Source: an uncultured Methylococcaceae bacterium (GTDB taxonomy: Bacteria; Pseudomonadota; Gammaproteobacteria; Methylococcales; Methylomonadaceae). Taken from it: a stretch of DNA of 36,423 nucleotides. This document shows, in pieces, positions 8,546 through 16,290 of this stretch (position 1 is the first letter of the stretch; each line of letters opens with the position of its first letter). Below the pieces are notes generated by a model. That model was not told the DNA's origin. It ran no database searches and worked only from the letters and a program-made list of their open reading frames with translations. A program made the position numbers and the translations under genes. Where the stretch lies: positions 1 through 36,423 of the forward strand of contig CAJXMF010000031.1 of assembly GCA_913056195.1 (NCBI GenBank). The letters run 5' to 3'.

Positions 8546-9144
8546 GTCTGTTCCTCCTGCATGTCATCCTCATCTTCCCATTCATCTTCAGGATTTGTTG
8601 CCATTGTTGGCGGCAGCTCCGGCTTATCGGCTTGTGCCAGTTCTTCAAATAAATCCAGATAACGGTAAACGGCCGGCAACAGCCAGTAGCTGTCATCATC
8701 AAACAGGGCAAAGCCGACGCGAACAGCGCGTCCCAGGATGTCTTTCAAGGCTTGGACATCAGCCATTTCTTCGGCTTCCAGGATGGCATGATAATGTTGC
8801 GCCAGTGTTTGTAACAAGGCATTGTCGATGCGCCATTGTTGAAACTGAAACAGATGCAAGCCCTGGTCGGCCTGGTATTCAAACAACAGCATCAATAACA
8901 AGGCGATGCGTTTACTCAGCTTGTTGATATTCGAGCTGGCCTGTTCGGTTTTGAAATAGGCAAAGCCGCGACCATCCATCACCACGCTAAATCCCAATGC
9001 GGCAAACAGATGCTGATACTGTTCATAGTGCTTTTCCAGTTCTGTCCACAACTCGGCATCTTCCAAACGATTGATATGCGCGCCGGAACTGAGGGTTTTA
9101 AACAACGCTTGCAGTTGTGTTAATTGTGTCAGGTCGATCGTCAT
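8542..9144 (-). CDS. jetB: Wadjet accessory subunit JetB (MksE-like)
   Basis: This 200-residue protein matches the size and position of the KITE-type subunit JetB/MksE. In the complex it should bind the kleisin JetA and help join the ATPase heads. The body (residues about 1-175) is predicted as mixed helices, with the hydrophobic run IALLLMLLFEYQ near 81-92. The C-terminus is strikingly acidic, from EDEWEDEDDMQEE to the end. It starts at ATG 9144, overlapping the jetA stop by ATGA, and ends overlapping jetC in the same way. The sequence alone is weakly distinctive; the assignment depends mostly on being sandwiched between recognisable jetA and jetC. Confidence 0.82.
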   Translation of the reverse strand: MTIDLTQLTQLQALFKTLSSGAHINRLEDAELWTELEKHYEQYQHLFAALGFSVVMDGRGFAYFKTEQASSNINKLSKRIALLLMLLFEYQADQGLHLFQFQQWRIDNALLQTLAQHYHAILEAEEMADVQALKDILGRAVRVGFALFDDDSYWLLPAVYRYLDLFEELAQADKPELPPTMATNPEDEWEDEDDMQEEQT

Positions 9145-10385
9145 TCAGTCTCCATGATATGGCTATGCAATTTAATCCTGATCTGTTTCAGTGTACGTTG
9201 AACCGGTTCTGGATTCGGCACCGCCTGAATATCCGGCAACCGAATCAGCGTGTGATAGAGTTTCAGCACAGTGCTATCCTGATATTCTGCATAATGCTGC
9301 AACAGCCACGCCATTAAATCGGGAACCGGTAATGATTGATATAAATGCTGTTGAATGGCCTCCTCGTCGATCTGCTCCAGCGTGACCAGCAGTGGCGCAT
9401 CAGATTGTTCCGGAAAGGTCACCGTTTTGGCCTGATAACCGCGAGCCTGTTCCATTAAGGCTAACAGCTCAGGGCCGACGGCAACGGACAGGCTGCGTTG
9501 TTTACGCCAGACCGGCACGCACTGGCCGGGCAAGCTGCGATTGAGCCCCTTTTTTCGTACCTCCCCGAGTAATTGGCCGATGGCGGCGCTTAAATGATTG
9601 TGCCGCCTGACTTCTTCACGCAGGGGCATTAAGGTATTGGTGGCCTGTTTTAAGGCCAGCCGCCCTTGTTGGCGAATGTCTTTGACCCGAAAGCCCACTT
9701 GCCGCAGCATCTGCTGATGGCTGTATAAACCGCCTTGCGCAGACAGGGTTTGCACCAGGTTATCCAGCACCGATTCAGCCCGTTCCAACAAGGGATAAAA
9801 GGTACCGCCGGCGCCGGAGTCCATCAAGGCTTCCATGGGCAGTACATAGTGATCATAGGCATCCAGCACTTCCCGATAACGCTGCGCCAGCGGCATGCTT
9901 TCGTGACTGGATTTGGCGCGTTCCGCAATGGCTTGAATGGCATGGCTGTCGCGCTCAAGGGCCTGGAGGATTTCCCGTAATTGCTTGTCGATACGAATCG
10001 CGCCGCTTTGCAAGGCCGCCATGTCCCGTTCATCCATCGCCTGTTGCATCTGCGCCAGGCCATTTTGAATATCGTTTATTCTGACTTTCAAGATTTCCGG
10101 CAGGCCAAGTTCGTGTTCGTGCAACAGGCTGCTGACAAACGCGCTGACAGCATCGTTGAGTTGCAGACTGTCGCTATGAGACAGTTTGACCAGCAGTTCG
10201 CTGTTGATAAGCTGTTGCAGGCGTTCGCTGCATTGCTCCCGGCTGGCCTCAGGATAAGCTTTAGCCAGCAGGCTCAATAGCTCATCGCGCTCAAAAGCGA
10301 TATGTTCACGGCCCAGCGCCACCAGATATTCAATAATCTCCCAGTGTTTATCCAGGGCGCGAACCAGACTACGTGGATTTATCAT
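9141..10385 (-). CDS. jetA: Wadjet kleisin-like subunit JetA (MksF-like)
   Basis: This is a 414-residue, largely helical protein and the first gene of the Wadjet operon. Its length and organisation fit MksF/JetA, the kleisin that bridges the two JetC heads and binds JetB. It has an N-terminal winged-helix-like part (about 1-85), a central helical bundle (about 90-250) and a C-terminal part ending in KQIRIKLHSHIMETE. It does not look like the DUF3375 form of JetA, so this is not an obvious type I Wadjet. The ATG at 10385 lacks a clear Shine-Dalgarno sequence; a perfect palindrome fills that position. Only 37 bp separate it from the proA stop, with no terminator between, so fba-proA-jetABCD may be one transcript. 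The function is inferred from the operon and from homologous systems. Confidence 0.82.
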   Translation of the reverse strand: MINPRSLVRALDKHWEIIEYLVALGREHIAFERDELLSLLAKAYPEASREQCSERLQQLINSELLVKLSHSDSLQLNDAVSAFVSSLLHEHELGLPEILKVRINDIQNGLAQMQQAMDERDMAALQSGAIRIDKQLREILQALERDSHAIQAIAERAKSSHESMPLAQRYREVLDAYDHYVLPMEALMDSGAGGTFYPLLERAESVLDNLVQTLSAQGGLYSHQQMLRQVGFRVKDIRQQGRLALKQATNTLMPLREEVRRHNHLSAAIGQLLGEVRKKGLNRSLPGQCVPVWRKQRSLSVAVGPELLALMEQARGYQAKTVTFPEQSDAPLLVTLEQIDEEAIQQHLYQSLPVPDLMAWLLQHYAEYQDSTVLKLYHTLIRLPDIQAVPNPEPVQRTLKQIRIKLHSHIMETE

Positions 10386-10395
10386 ACGGCGCCGT
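10386..10395. promoter_or_regulatory. perfect 10-bp palindrome abutting jetA start
   Basis: ACGGCGCCGT at 10386-10395 is a perfect palindrome and touches the jetA start codon (10383-10385, minus strand). It occupies the space where a Shine-Dalgarno sequence would be expected. It might bind a regulator or reflect leaderless or coupled translation; chance is not excluded. Confidence 0.35.
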
Positions 10396-10422
10396 TAATT
10401 TCTAAAGATTGCAGGCACCGTG

Positions 10423-11673
10423 TCATTGCCGTAAATGGCCATTGCCATAGGCTACCCATTTATAGGTGGTGAGCTCGTCAGGGCCGACCGGGCCGCGGGC
10501 ATGGAGCTTGTCGGTACTGATGCCGACGACCGAGCCGAGGCCATAATCGCCGCCACCGGAGAGGCGGGTTGAGGCATTGATCAGCACCGAGGCAGAATCA
10601 ACCTGTTGTTCAAATTGCCAGGCCTTATCCAGACTGCCGGTTGCAATGCTGTCGGTATGGCCGGAACCATAGTGATTGATATGCGCAATGGCCTGGTCAA
10701 TATCGGCCACGATTCTGACCGATAAGATGGGCGCCAGATATTCCGTTTGCCAGTCTTCTTCTGTGGCCGCTTCAATGCCGGGCAGAATACGCCGGGTTTT
10801 CTCGCAGCCGCGTAATTCGATGCCGTGGACGCTGAACGCTGTCTGTAAACGCGGTAACAACTGCTCGGCACAGGCCGGGTCAATCAGCAAGGTTTCCAGG
10901 GCATTACATACCTGCACGCTTTGGCATTTGGCATTGATCGCCAGGGCGATGGCCTGCTCCGGATCGGCGTCCGCGGCGATATATAAATGACAGATGCCGT
11001 CATAATGTTTGATAACCGGAATACGGGTGCCGGCGGCGATGCGTTTGATCAGTCCTTTACCGCCACGCGGAATCAAAACATCAATATAGTCATCCAGTTG
11101 CAGCAGCTGATCCACGGTTTCATGACCGGGCTGGCGGATGATTTGAATGGCATGTTCAGGCAGCCCCGCCCTCACAGCGCCTGCAATCATGGCATCGGCT
11201 AACAGCATATTGGTTTGCAGGGCTTCCGAACCGCCGCGCAGAATCAGGGCATTGCCACTTTTGATACAGACACCGGCGGCGTCGGTGGTGACATTGGGTC
11301 GTGATTCGTAAATCATACCGATTACACCCAGTGGCACCGATTTTTTATACACGCGCAGTCCGGCCGGGTTGGTATGACCGTGTAACACACGATTTAAGGG
11401 ATCCGGCCGTGCCGCCACTTTTTGCAATCGTGAGACGATATATTGAAAGACCGTCTCATCCAGACGCAGCCGTTTGAGCATCGCCGCCGGCAATCCGGCC
11501 TGCCGGGCTTTGTCCACGTCTTCGGCATTGACCTTCAGAATAGCCTGTTTCTGTTGTTGCAAGGCGTCCGCCATATAACGGAGTGCCGTATTACGCTGTG
11601 CTTCGCTGGCCGTTGCCAGGTGTCTGGCTGCAGCTCGACTTTGTTGCGCGAGGGTTTCGACAATTGTTGTCAT
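10423..11673 (-). CDS. proA: gamma-glutamyl phosphate reductase
   Basis: This 416-residue enzyme makes glutamate-5-semialdehyde from gamma-glutamyl phosphate with NADPH, the second step of proline biosynthesis in the cytoplasm. It belongs to the aldehyde dehydrogenase superfamily. The diagnostic stretches are VPLGVIGMIYESRPNVT near 113-129, KSGNALILRGGSEA near 138-151, and NAKCQSVQVCNALE around 247-260, which contains the catalytic cysteine C256. The length is normal for ProA (about 415-420). It follows fba by 16 bp on the same strand and precedes jetA by 37 bp. Its usual partner proB is not in the window. ProA is an unusual direct upstream neighbour for a defence operon. Confidence 0.97.
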   Translation of the reverse strand: MTTIVETLAQQSRAAARHLATASEAQRNTALRYMADALQQQKQAILKVNAEDVDKARQAGLPAAMLKRLRLDETVFQYIVSRLQKVAARPDPLNRVLHGHTNPAGLRVYKKSVPLGVIGMIYESRPNVTTDAAGVCIKSGNALILRGGSEALQTNMLLADAMIAGAVRAGLPEHAIQIIRQPGHETVDQLLQLDDYIDVLIPRGGKGLIKRIAAGTRIPVIKHYDGICHLYIAADADPEQAIALAINAKCQSVQVCNALETLLIDPACAEQLLPRLQTAFSVHGIELRGCEKTRRILPGIEAATEEDWQTEYLAPILSVRIVADIDQAIAHINHYGSGHTDSIATGSLDKAWQFEQQVDSASVLINASTRLSGGGDYGLGSVVGISTDKLHARGPVGPDELTTYKWVAYGNGHLRQ

Positions 11674-11689
11674 AATATTAATTTTGTTT

Positions 11690-12709
11690 TCAGGATAAAT
11701 AACGCGAACGCATTTGGGCTAACGACAGTGGTTTGATTTTAGCGGCATGACCGGCACAGCCAAAGGCTTCAAAGCGTGACTGACACAAGTCTTGCATGGC
11801 ATCGCGGGCAGCCTGATAAATTTTGCGCGCATCCAGTTCGGCCGTATGTTCCGGTTGCGCCACAAATTGCCGGATGGCGCCGGTGGAGGCCATTCTAAGA
11901 TCGGTATCAATATTGACTTTACGCACACCATATCGAATACCGGCGACAATTTCTTCGACCGGAACGCCATAGGTTTCCGGAATCTGGCCGCCATAGCGAT
12001 TGATGATTTTCAGCCATTCCTGGGGTATCGAGCTGGAACCATGCATGACAAAATGCATATTCGGCAAACGCTGTTGCAGCCTTTTTAAACGGCTGATCAC
12101 CAGCACTTCGCCTGTCGGCGGCTTGCTGAATTTGTAAGCACCATGACTGGTACCGATAGCGACCGCCAGCGCGTCAAGCTGTGTTTGCTCGACAAAGGCA
12201 ACCGCTTCATCAGGATCGGTCAACAGGCGTTGTGAGTCTGCCGATGTCTGGTCAATATGTTCCAGCGAGCCGAGGCAGCCAATTTCACCCTCCACCGATA
12301 CACCACAAGCATGGGCCATGGCGACGACCTGTTGAGTCACACTGACATTGTATTCAAATGAAGCCGGGGTTTTCATATCGCTTAATAAAGAGCCATCCAT
12401 CATCACCGAGCTGAAACCGGCTTGTATCGCCTGTGCACAAATTGCGGGCGTCGGCCCATGATCGCGGTGCAACACGACCGGAATATGTGGATACTGCTCT
12501 ATCGCCGCACGCACCAGATGACGTAAAAACACCTCACCGGCATAGCGGTTGGCACCGGCTGAAACCTGCATAATCACCGGACTGTCGACAGCATATGCCG
12601 CCTGCATAATGGCCTGCACCTGTTCCATATTGCTGATGTTGAAAGCGGGAACGGCAAAATCATTTTCAGCCGCATAATCCAGTAATTGTCGTAGTGATAT
12701 CAATGCCAT
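11690..12709 (-). CDS. fba: class II fructose-bisphosphate aldolase, Calvin-cycle subtype
   Basis: This 339-residue zinc-dependent aldolase interconverts fructose-1,6-bisphosphate with dihydroxyacetone phosphate and glyceraldehyde-3-phosphate. VVLHRDHGPT at 78-87 contains the catalytic aspartate D83 and the zinc ligand H84. The further class II signatures are GFSSVMMDGS near 98-107, GTSHGAYKF near 169-177 and MHGSSSIPQEW near 223-233. The overall pattern fits the FruBisAldo_II_B (Calvin-cycle) subtype found in autotrophs and methylotrophs, which also act on sedoheptulose bisphosphate. The start is ATG at 12709 with GGAAACG just upstream. It is the first gene of an apparent fba-proA(-jetABCD) unit. 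Whether it serves glycolysis, RuMP or Calvin metabolism cannot be told from here. Confidence 0.95.
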   Translation of the reverse strand: MALISLRQLLDYAAENDFAVPAFNISNMEQVQAIMQAAYAVDSPVIMQVSAGANRYAGEVFLRHLVRAAIEQYPHIPVVLHRDHGPTPAICAQAIQAGFSSVMMDGSLLSDMKTPASFEYNVSVTQQVVAMAHACGVSVEGEIGCLGSLEHIDQTSADSQRLLTDPDEAVAFVEQTQLDALAVAIGTSHGAYKFSKPPTGEVLVISRLKRLQQRLPNMHFVMHGSSSIPQEWLKIINRYGGQIPETYGVPVEEIVAGIRYGVRKVNIDTDLRMASTGAIRQFVAQPEHTAELDARKIYQAARDAMQDLCQSRFEAFGCAGHAAKIKPLSLAQMRSRYLS

Positions 12710-12744
12710 TTATCGTTTCCATTGTGAGCGTTAGCGGTTTTTCA

Positions 12745-12774
12745 GTCCGCAAATCCATAGGCGGGATTGCGGAC
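12745..12774. promoter_or_regulatory. stem-loop in fba leader region
   Basis: GTCCGCAAATCC (12745-12756) pairs with GGATTGCGGAC (12764-12774) through an 11-bp stem with one bulged A and a loop of about seven bases. It lies 36 bp upstream of the fba start, so it would be in the fba 5' leader if transcription begins further out. There is no adjacent T-run. It could be a regulatory hairpin or a protein site. Confidence 0.35.
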
Positions 12775-12991
12775 GCTTTGTGCGGTTAATATACCATCAA
12801 GCCATTGTGTTATATAGGCTTTTACAGAAATTTCAGCAATTATCGCTGAACAAACCGAGATGCGCTTTCCTTACTTTACGAACTATCGTGGCTAAACGAT
12901 CGAAAAATATAACGGTCTTATTAGACAATACTTTACTCAAGGTAATAACTTTGAGACTATAACAAACGAACAGGTTGATGGGATCATGCAC

Positions 12992-13009
12992 AAGCTTAAC
13001 CATAAGCTT
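12992..13009. promoter_or_regulatory. AAGCTTA / TAAGCTT inverted repeat
   Basis: Perfect 7-bp arms AAGCTTA (12992-12998) and TAAGCTT (13003-13009) are separated by four bases, about 118 bp upstream of msrP. It is operator-like in size. No regulator is implied by the neighbours. Confidence 0.25.
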
Positions 13010-13126
13010 CGGCACAAAATCCATCATGCCGTCTTTTTGGCTGATGAGCCGCGTGAGATCTTGTCACAACTGTTTGTGCACATCGCCGTTGAATCCGCGT
13101 TTTAATTACTTTTCAGGGAGAGCGTT

Positions 13127-14071
13127 ATGTCTATGTTTCGCCTTGCATCGATCAAGAGTTCTGAGATTACACCACGAGAAATATTTCAGGCCCGCCGCAA
13201 AATCATCAAAGCTTCTTTAGGGCTCACGGCCGCAGCATTGTTACCGACGGCGGCGCATGCTGAGAAAAAGCCATTTGAAGCGGTTCCGATTGGCCCTTAT
13301 TCAGGTGACTTTCCGGTGACCGATTATGAAGATGTCACCCATTACACCAATTATTACGAATTCACCACTAACAAAACCGGCTCAACCATGTTGGCGCAGG
13401 CGCTGAAGACGGAGCCCTGGCAGGTTGAAGTCAGTGGCGAAGTGGAAAAGCCGGGCGTTTATCATCTGGAAGATATTCTCAAGAAAAATTCCTTGCAGGA
13501 AAGAATCTATCGTTTTCGCTGTGTCGAAGCCTGGTCGATGGTGGTGCCGTGGATTGGTTTTCCGCTCAGCGATATGCTGAAGACATTCAAGCCGACATCA
13601 CGGGCGAAATTTGTTGAGTTCACCACCGTTTATCAGCCTGAAAATATGCCGGGGCAACGCAGTAAATCACTGGACTGGCCTTATACAGAAGGGCTTAGAA
13701 TTGACGAAGCGATGCATCCATTGAGCTTTATTGCGACCGGAATGTATGATGATGAGCTGCCTAAACAGAATGGCGCGCCGCTGCGTCTGGTGGTGCCCTG
13801 GAAATATGGTTTTAAGAGTATCAAGGCCATTGTTAAAATACGCTTTACCGAAACCATGCCGCAAACAGCATGGCATAAAGCCGCGCCGGATGAATATGGC
13901 TTTTACGCCAACGTCAATCCAAATGTACCGCATCCGCGCTGGAGTCAAGCGCGGGAGAGAATTCTGGGGGCGGGATTGTTTGCGTCAAAACGGGATACCG
14001 AGATGTTCAACGGTTATGCCGAACATGTCGCCTATCTTTATAAAGGTATGGATTTAAGCCGATACATCTGA
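13127..14071 (+). CDS. msrP: protein-methionine-sulfoxide reductase catalytic subunit MsrP
   Basis: This 314-residue molybdopterin enzyme of the YedY family repairs oxidised methionines in periplasmic proteins. The N-terminus is a Tat signal: the twin arginines R23-R24 in QARRKIIKASLG are followed by a hydrophobic stretch, with probable cleavage after AHA at 45. The molybdenum-ligand cysteine is C132 in YRFRCVEAWSMVVPW. The typical tail motifs YGFKSIKAIVKI and NPNVPHPRWSQARE are present. The length is normal (E. coli MsrP 334). The start is ATG at 13127, seven bases after AGGGAG. It overlaps msrQ by one base (TGATG), so the pair is translationally coupled. Confidence 0.96.
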   Translation: MSMFRLASIKSSEITPREIFQARRKIIKASLGLTAAALLPTAAHAEKKPFEAVPIGPYSGDFPVTDYEDVTHYTNYYEFTTNKTGSTMLAQALKTEPWQVEVSGEVEKPGVYHLEDILKKNSLQERIYRFRCVEAWSMVVPWIGFPLSDMLKTFKPTSRAKFVEFTTVYQPENMPGQRSKSLDWPYTEGLRIDEAMHPLSFIATGMYDDELPKQNGAPLRLVVPWKYGFKSIKAIVKIRFTETMPQTAWHKAAPDEYGFYANVNPNVPHPRWSQARERILGAGLFASKRDTEMFNGYAEHVAYLYKGMDLSRYI

Positions 14072-14661
14072 TGCGCCTTAAAAAACCGCACTGGCTTGCG
14101 ATTAAAGCCGTTGTTTTCTTTGTGTCGCTGTGGCCGTTGGTTCAGCTTATCATAGATGGCATGAATGATGGCCTGGGCGCTAATCCGGTCGAAACCTTGC
14201 ATCTCACGCTGGGTCGCTGGGCCTTGCGTTTTTTATGTTTAACATTGGCATTGACGCCATTGCGCCGTCTGAGTAGCCAGAGTTGGCCGCTGCGTTTCCG
14301 GCGCATGCTGGGCTTGTTTACATTTTTTTATGCCAGTTTGCATCTGCTGGTATTCTTGTGGCTGGATATTGAATTTTCCTGGCATTATTTTCGTCAGGAA
14401 GTGGCAGACACGCCGTATTTATTATTGGGGTTGGCCACGTATTGCTTGTTATTGCCACTGGCCCTGACATCAACTGTAAATATGCAGATACGCCTGGGCC
14501 GATATTGGAAAACATTACATAAACTGATTTATCCGGCCGCCATATTGGCTCTGTTGCATTATTTCATGCTGGTCAAATCGGATCTGAACCAGCCCTTGAT
14601 TTATGCGGCAGTGATTTTTATTTTGTTGGTTGTCAGAATACAATCGAAACGTATTGCTTGA
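14071..14661 (+). CDS. msrQ: heme-binding membrane subunit MsrQ
   Basis: This 196-residue integral membrane protein with about six hydrophobic helices is the YedZ/MsrQ quinol-linked electron donor of MsrP. The characteristic stretches are LGRWALRFLCLTLALTPLR at 47-65, the RRMLGLFTFFYASLHLLVFL region near 77-95, and LGRYWKTLHKLIYPAAILALLHYF around 142-165. Histidines H91, H150 and H162 are in positions expected for heme ligation. The start ATG 14071 overlaps the msrP stop. It acts in the inner membrane, passing electrons from quinols to MsrP. A hairpin with an A-tract lies 38 bp after the stop, but it faces the other strand. Confidence 0.95.
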   Translation: MRLKKPHWLAIKAVVFFVSLWPLVQLIIDGMNDGLGANPVETLHLTLGRWALRFLCLTLALTPLRRLSSQSWPLRFRRMLGLFTFFYASLHLLVFLWLDIEFSWHYFRQEVADTPYLLLGLATYCLLLPLALTSTVNMQIRLGRYWKTLHKLIYPAAILALLHYFMLVKSDLNQPLIYAAVIFILLVVRIQSKRIA

Positions 14662-14689
14662 GATTGTTAGTTTCAGAAAACGTAAAAGG

Positions 14690-14717
14690 CAAAAAAAAGG
14701 CGGTTTAAAAAACCGCC
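14690..14717 (-). terminator. intrinsic terminator oriented to the minus strand
   Basis: GGCGGTTT (14699-14706) and AAACCGCC (14710-14717) form a perfect 8-bp stem with a 3-base loop. Directly to the left on the plus strand is AAAAAAAA (about 14691-14698), which reads as an eight-T tract only on the minus strand. On the plus strand the hairpin is followed by CTGGATAGG, with no T-run. It therefore fits a terminator for leftward transcription, yet the nearest genes to the right are all rightward. Confidence 0.7.
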
Positions 14718-14830
14718 CTGGATAGGTATTTAGGAAGAATATAACGCAACTTTTAGCTGTATGACCTTAAAGTTAGGATAATAATAGCAACGCTTATAGA
14801 AAATGAAAATGTGACATATTGTCGCAGGCT

Positions 14831-14860
14831 TTCGATAGATGCTTTCATAACCGTTATACT
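14831..14860 (+). promoter_or_regulatory. putative sigma70 promoter of regB-like kinase
   Basis: A good -10 element, TATACT, lies at 14855-14860, with a weak -35 candidate TTCGAT at 14831-14836 (18-bp spacer). Transcription would begin near 14867, downstream of the TTG at 14819 and upstream of the ATGs at 14888 and 14894. This argues for the internal ATG as the true start of the kinase. Confidence 0.45.
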
Positions 14861-14887
14861 GCTCTCTTATTTAATTTTGCCTTGATA

Positions 14888-16255
14888 ATGTTTATGCTCG
14901 CTCAAGTTTTACCTAAATCAGAAATATCGATTCGTGAAAACCTTAAATGGTTGTTTGTTTTACGCAATCTGATTATTTTTGCCACGATATTCCTGATGTT
15001 TATTGTGACAAAGGGAATTGGCATCATGCTGCCGCAGGATCAATTGTGGCTGGTTATATTTGCGATTGCCGCCGTCAATTTATACACCTGGATGCGCCTG
15101 CAAACGCAAGAGCCTGTGACGGAGCTGGAGATTTTCTCCCAGCTGGTGATCGATGTAATTGCGATGGCGTCCATGTTGTATTTAACAGGGGGAGCGTCCA
15201 ATCCAATTATTTGGGTATTTCTGTTGCCGGTGATTGTGACCGGTATTATGTTGCCACAGACCTATACCTGGAATATGGTGATATTAACGGCCTGTATCTA
15301 CACCATTCTGATTGGATTCAATATTCCATTGCCCGCGATTGAGCCGCATATGCCTGATCCTGAGCTGATGTCCCCCGAAATTAATCATCAGCTGCATGCA
15401 ATCCGGGATCGGCATAATTTTAATCTGCATATTTTTGGCATGTGGTTTGGGTTTGTGTTCAGCGCGGGGTTGGTGGCGTTTTTTGTGATCGAGTTATCTC
15501 GAACCCTGAAGGAAAGGGAGCGTAATCTGGCAGAGGCGCGTGAACAAGCCTTGCGCAATGAAAAAGTGGTTTCCCTGGGGACTTTGGCCGCGAGTGCCGC
15601 ACATGATATGGGAACGCCTTTAGGAACGATTGCCATTTTATCGCATGAATTACAGGATGACTTTCCTGCACATCGTTTTCCCGATGCCTATCAAAAACTA
15701 AAAATCATGGATGAGCAAATCAGGCGCTGTAAGGAAGCATTGGCATTGATGAGTGTTTCTGCTGGAAATATGCGGGCCGAATCGGGCAATATTATGCCTG
15801 TGAGTGACTATTTGGATGAATTACTTAATCTGTGGCGGGCGGATAATGCTAAAACCACGTTGCGGTTATTTATAGACCCGGCTTGTGCAGCCGTTTCTAA
15901 TGCGCAAATTGTCGCAGAAATCACCCAGACCCATGCTATTATTAACATCCTCAACAATGCGGCGCAGGTCACAGCAGAAGACAAAGGCATTGAGTTTCAT
16001 GCCAGTTGGACACAACAAAGATTACATATTACGATACGGGATTTCGGGCCGGGCATCCCGCCTGAACAATTGAAACTGTTGGGCAATCAGGCGGTTAAGA
16101 GCAAAAAGAAAGGAATGGGGGTGGGGCTTTTATTAACATTTTTCACGATCAAACGACTCGGTGGCAAAATTACCTTATCCAATCTGGAATCAGGCGGCAC
16201 CCAGGTTGAAATTTTTTTACCACTGATTGCTCCATCGCCTCATGATGAGGATTGA
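14888..16255 (+). CDS. regB: RegB/PrrB-type redox sensor histidine kinase
   Basis: This protein has about 455 residues from the ATG at 14888; a TTG at 14819 would add 23, but lies upstream of a likely -10. Six hydrophobic segments fill the first ~210 residues. The GGASNP motif at 101-106 corresponds to the RegB quinone-binding GGxxNPF, here followed by isoleucine instead of phenylalanine. The H-box is AAHDMGTPLGTI, with phosphorylated histidine near 239. The N-box INILNNAAQ, the G-box DFGPGIP and GMGVGLLLTFF complete the ATPase domain. RegB senses the ubiquinone pool redox state and phosphorylates RegA. The partner regulator follows after 35 bp. The likely targets in this family are energy and carbon metabolism genes; none can be assigned here. 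Confidence 0.9.
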   Translation: MFMLAQVLPKSEISIRENLKWLFVLRNLIIFATIFLMFIVTKGIGIMLPQDQLWLVIFAIAAVNLYTWMRLQTQEPVTELEIFSQLVIDVIAMASMLYLTGGASNPIIWVFLLPVIVTGIMLPQTYTWNMVILTACIYTILIGFNIPLPAIEPHMPDPELMSPEINHQLHAIRDRHNFNLHIFGMWFGFVFSAGLVAFFVIELSRTLKERERNLAEAREQALRNEKVVSLGTLAASAAHDMGTPLGTIAILSHELQDDFPAHRFPDAYQKLKIMDEQIRRCKEALALMSVSAGNMRAESGNIMPVSDYLDELLNLWRADNAKTTLRLFIDPACAAVSNAQIVAEITQTHAIINILNNAAQVTAEDKGIEFHASWTQQRLHITIRDFGPGIPPEQLKLLGNQAVKSKKKGMGVGLLLTFFTIKRLGGKITLSNLESGGTQVEIFLPLIAPSPHDED

Positions 16256-16290
16256 CAGTATCAATTTTTGAATCACACTAAAGGCACGTT

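Larger units (their letters stand above)
12710..13126. other. 417-bp intergenic region between divergent fba and msrP
   Basis: No convincing gene is present; the short frames here have no recognisable domains and no good ribosome binding sites. It holds two hairpins (12745-12774 and 12992-13009) and must carry the promoters of both fba and msrP. The msrP ribosome binding site AGGGAG lies at 13115-13120. No clear -35/-10 pair was identified. Confidence 0.6.

Noticed and set aside
12780..13030. Short reading frames on both strands between fba and msrP as small genes
   Set aside because: They lack good ribosome binding sites and recognisable domains, and their composition looks non-coding.
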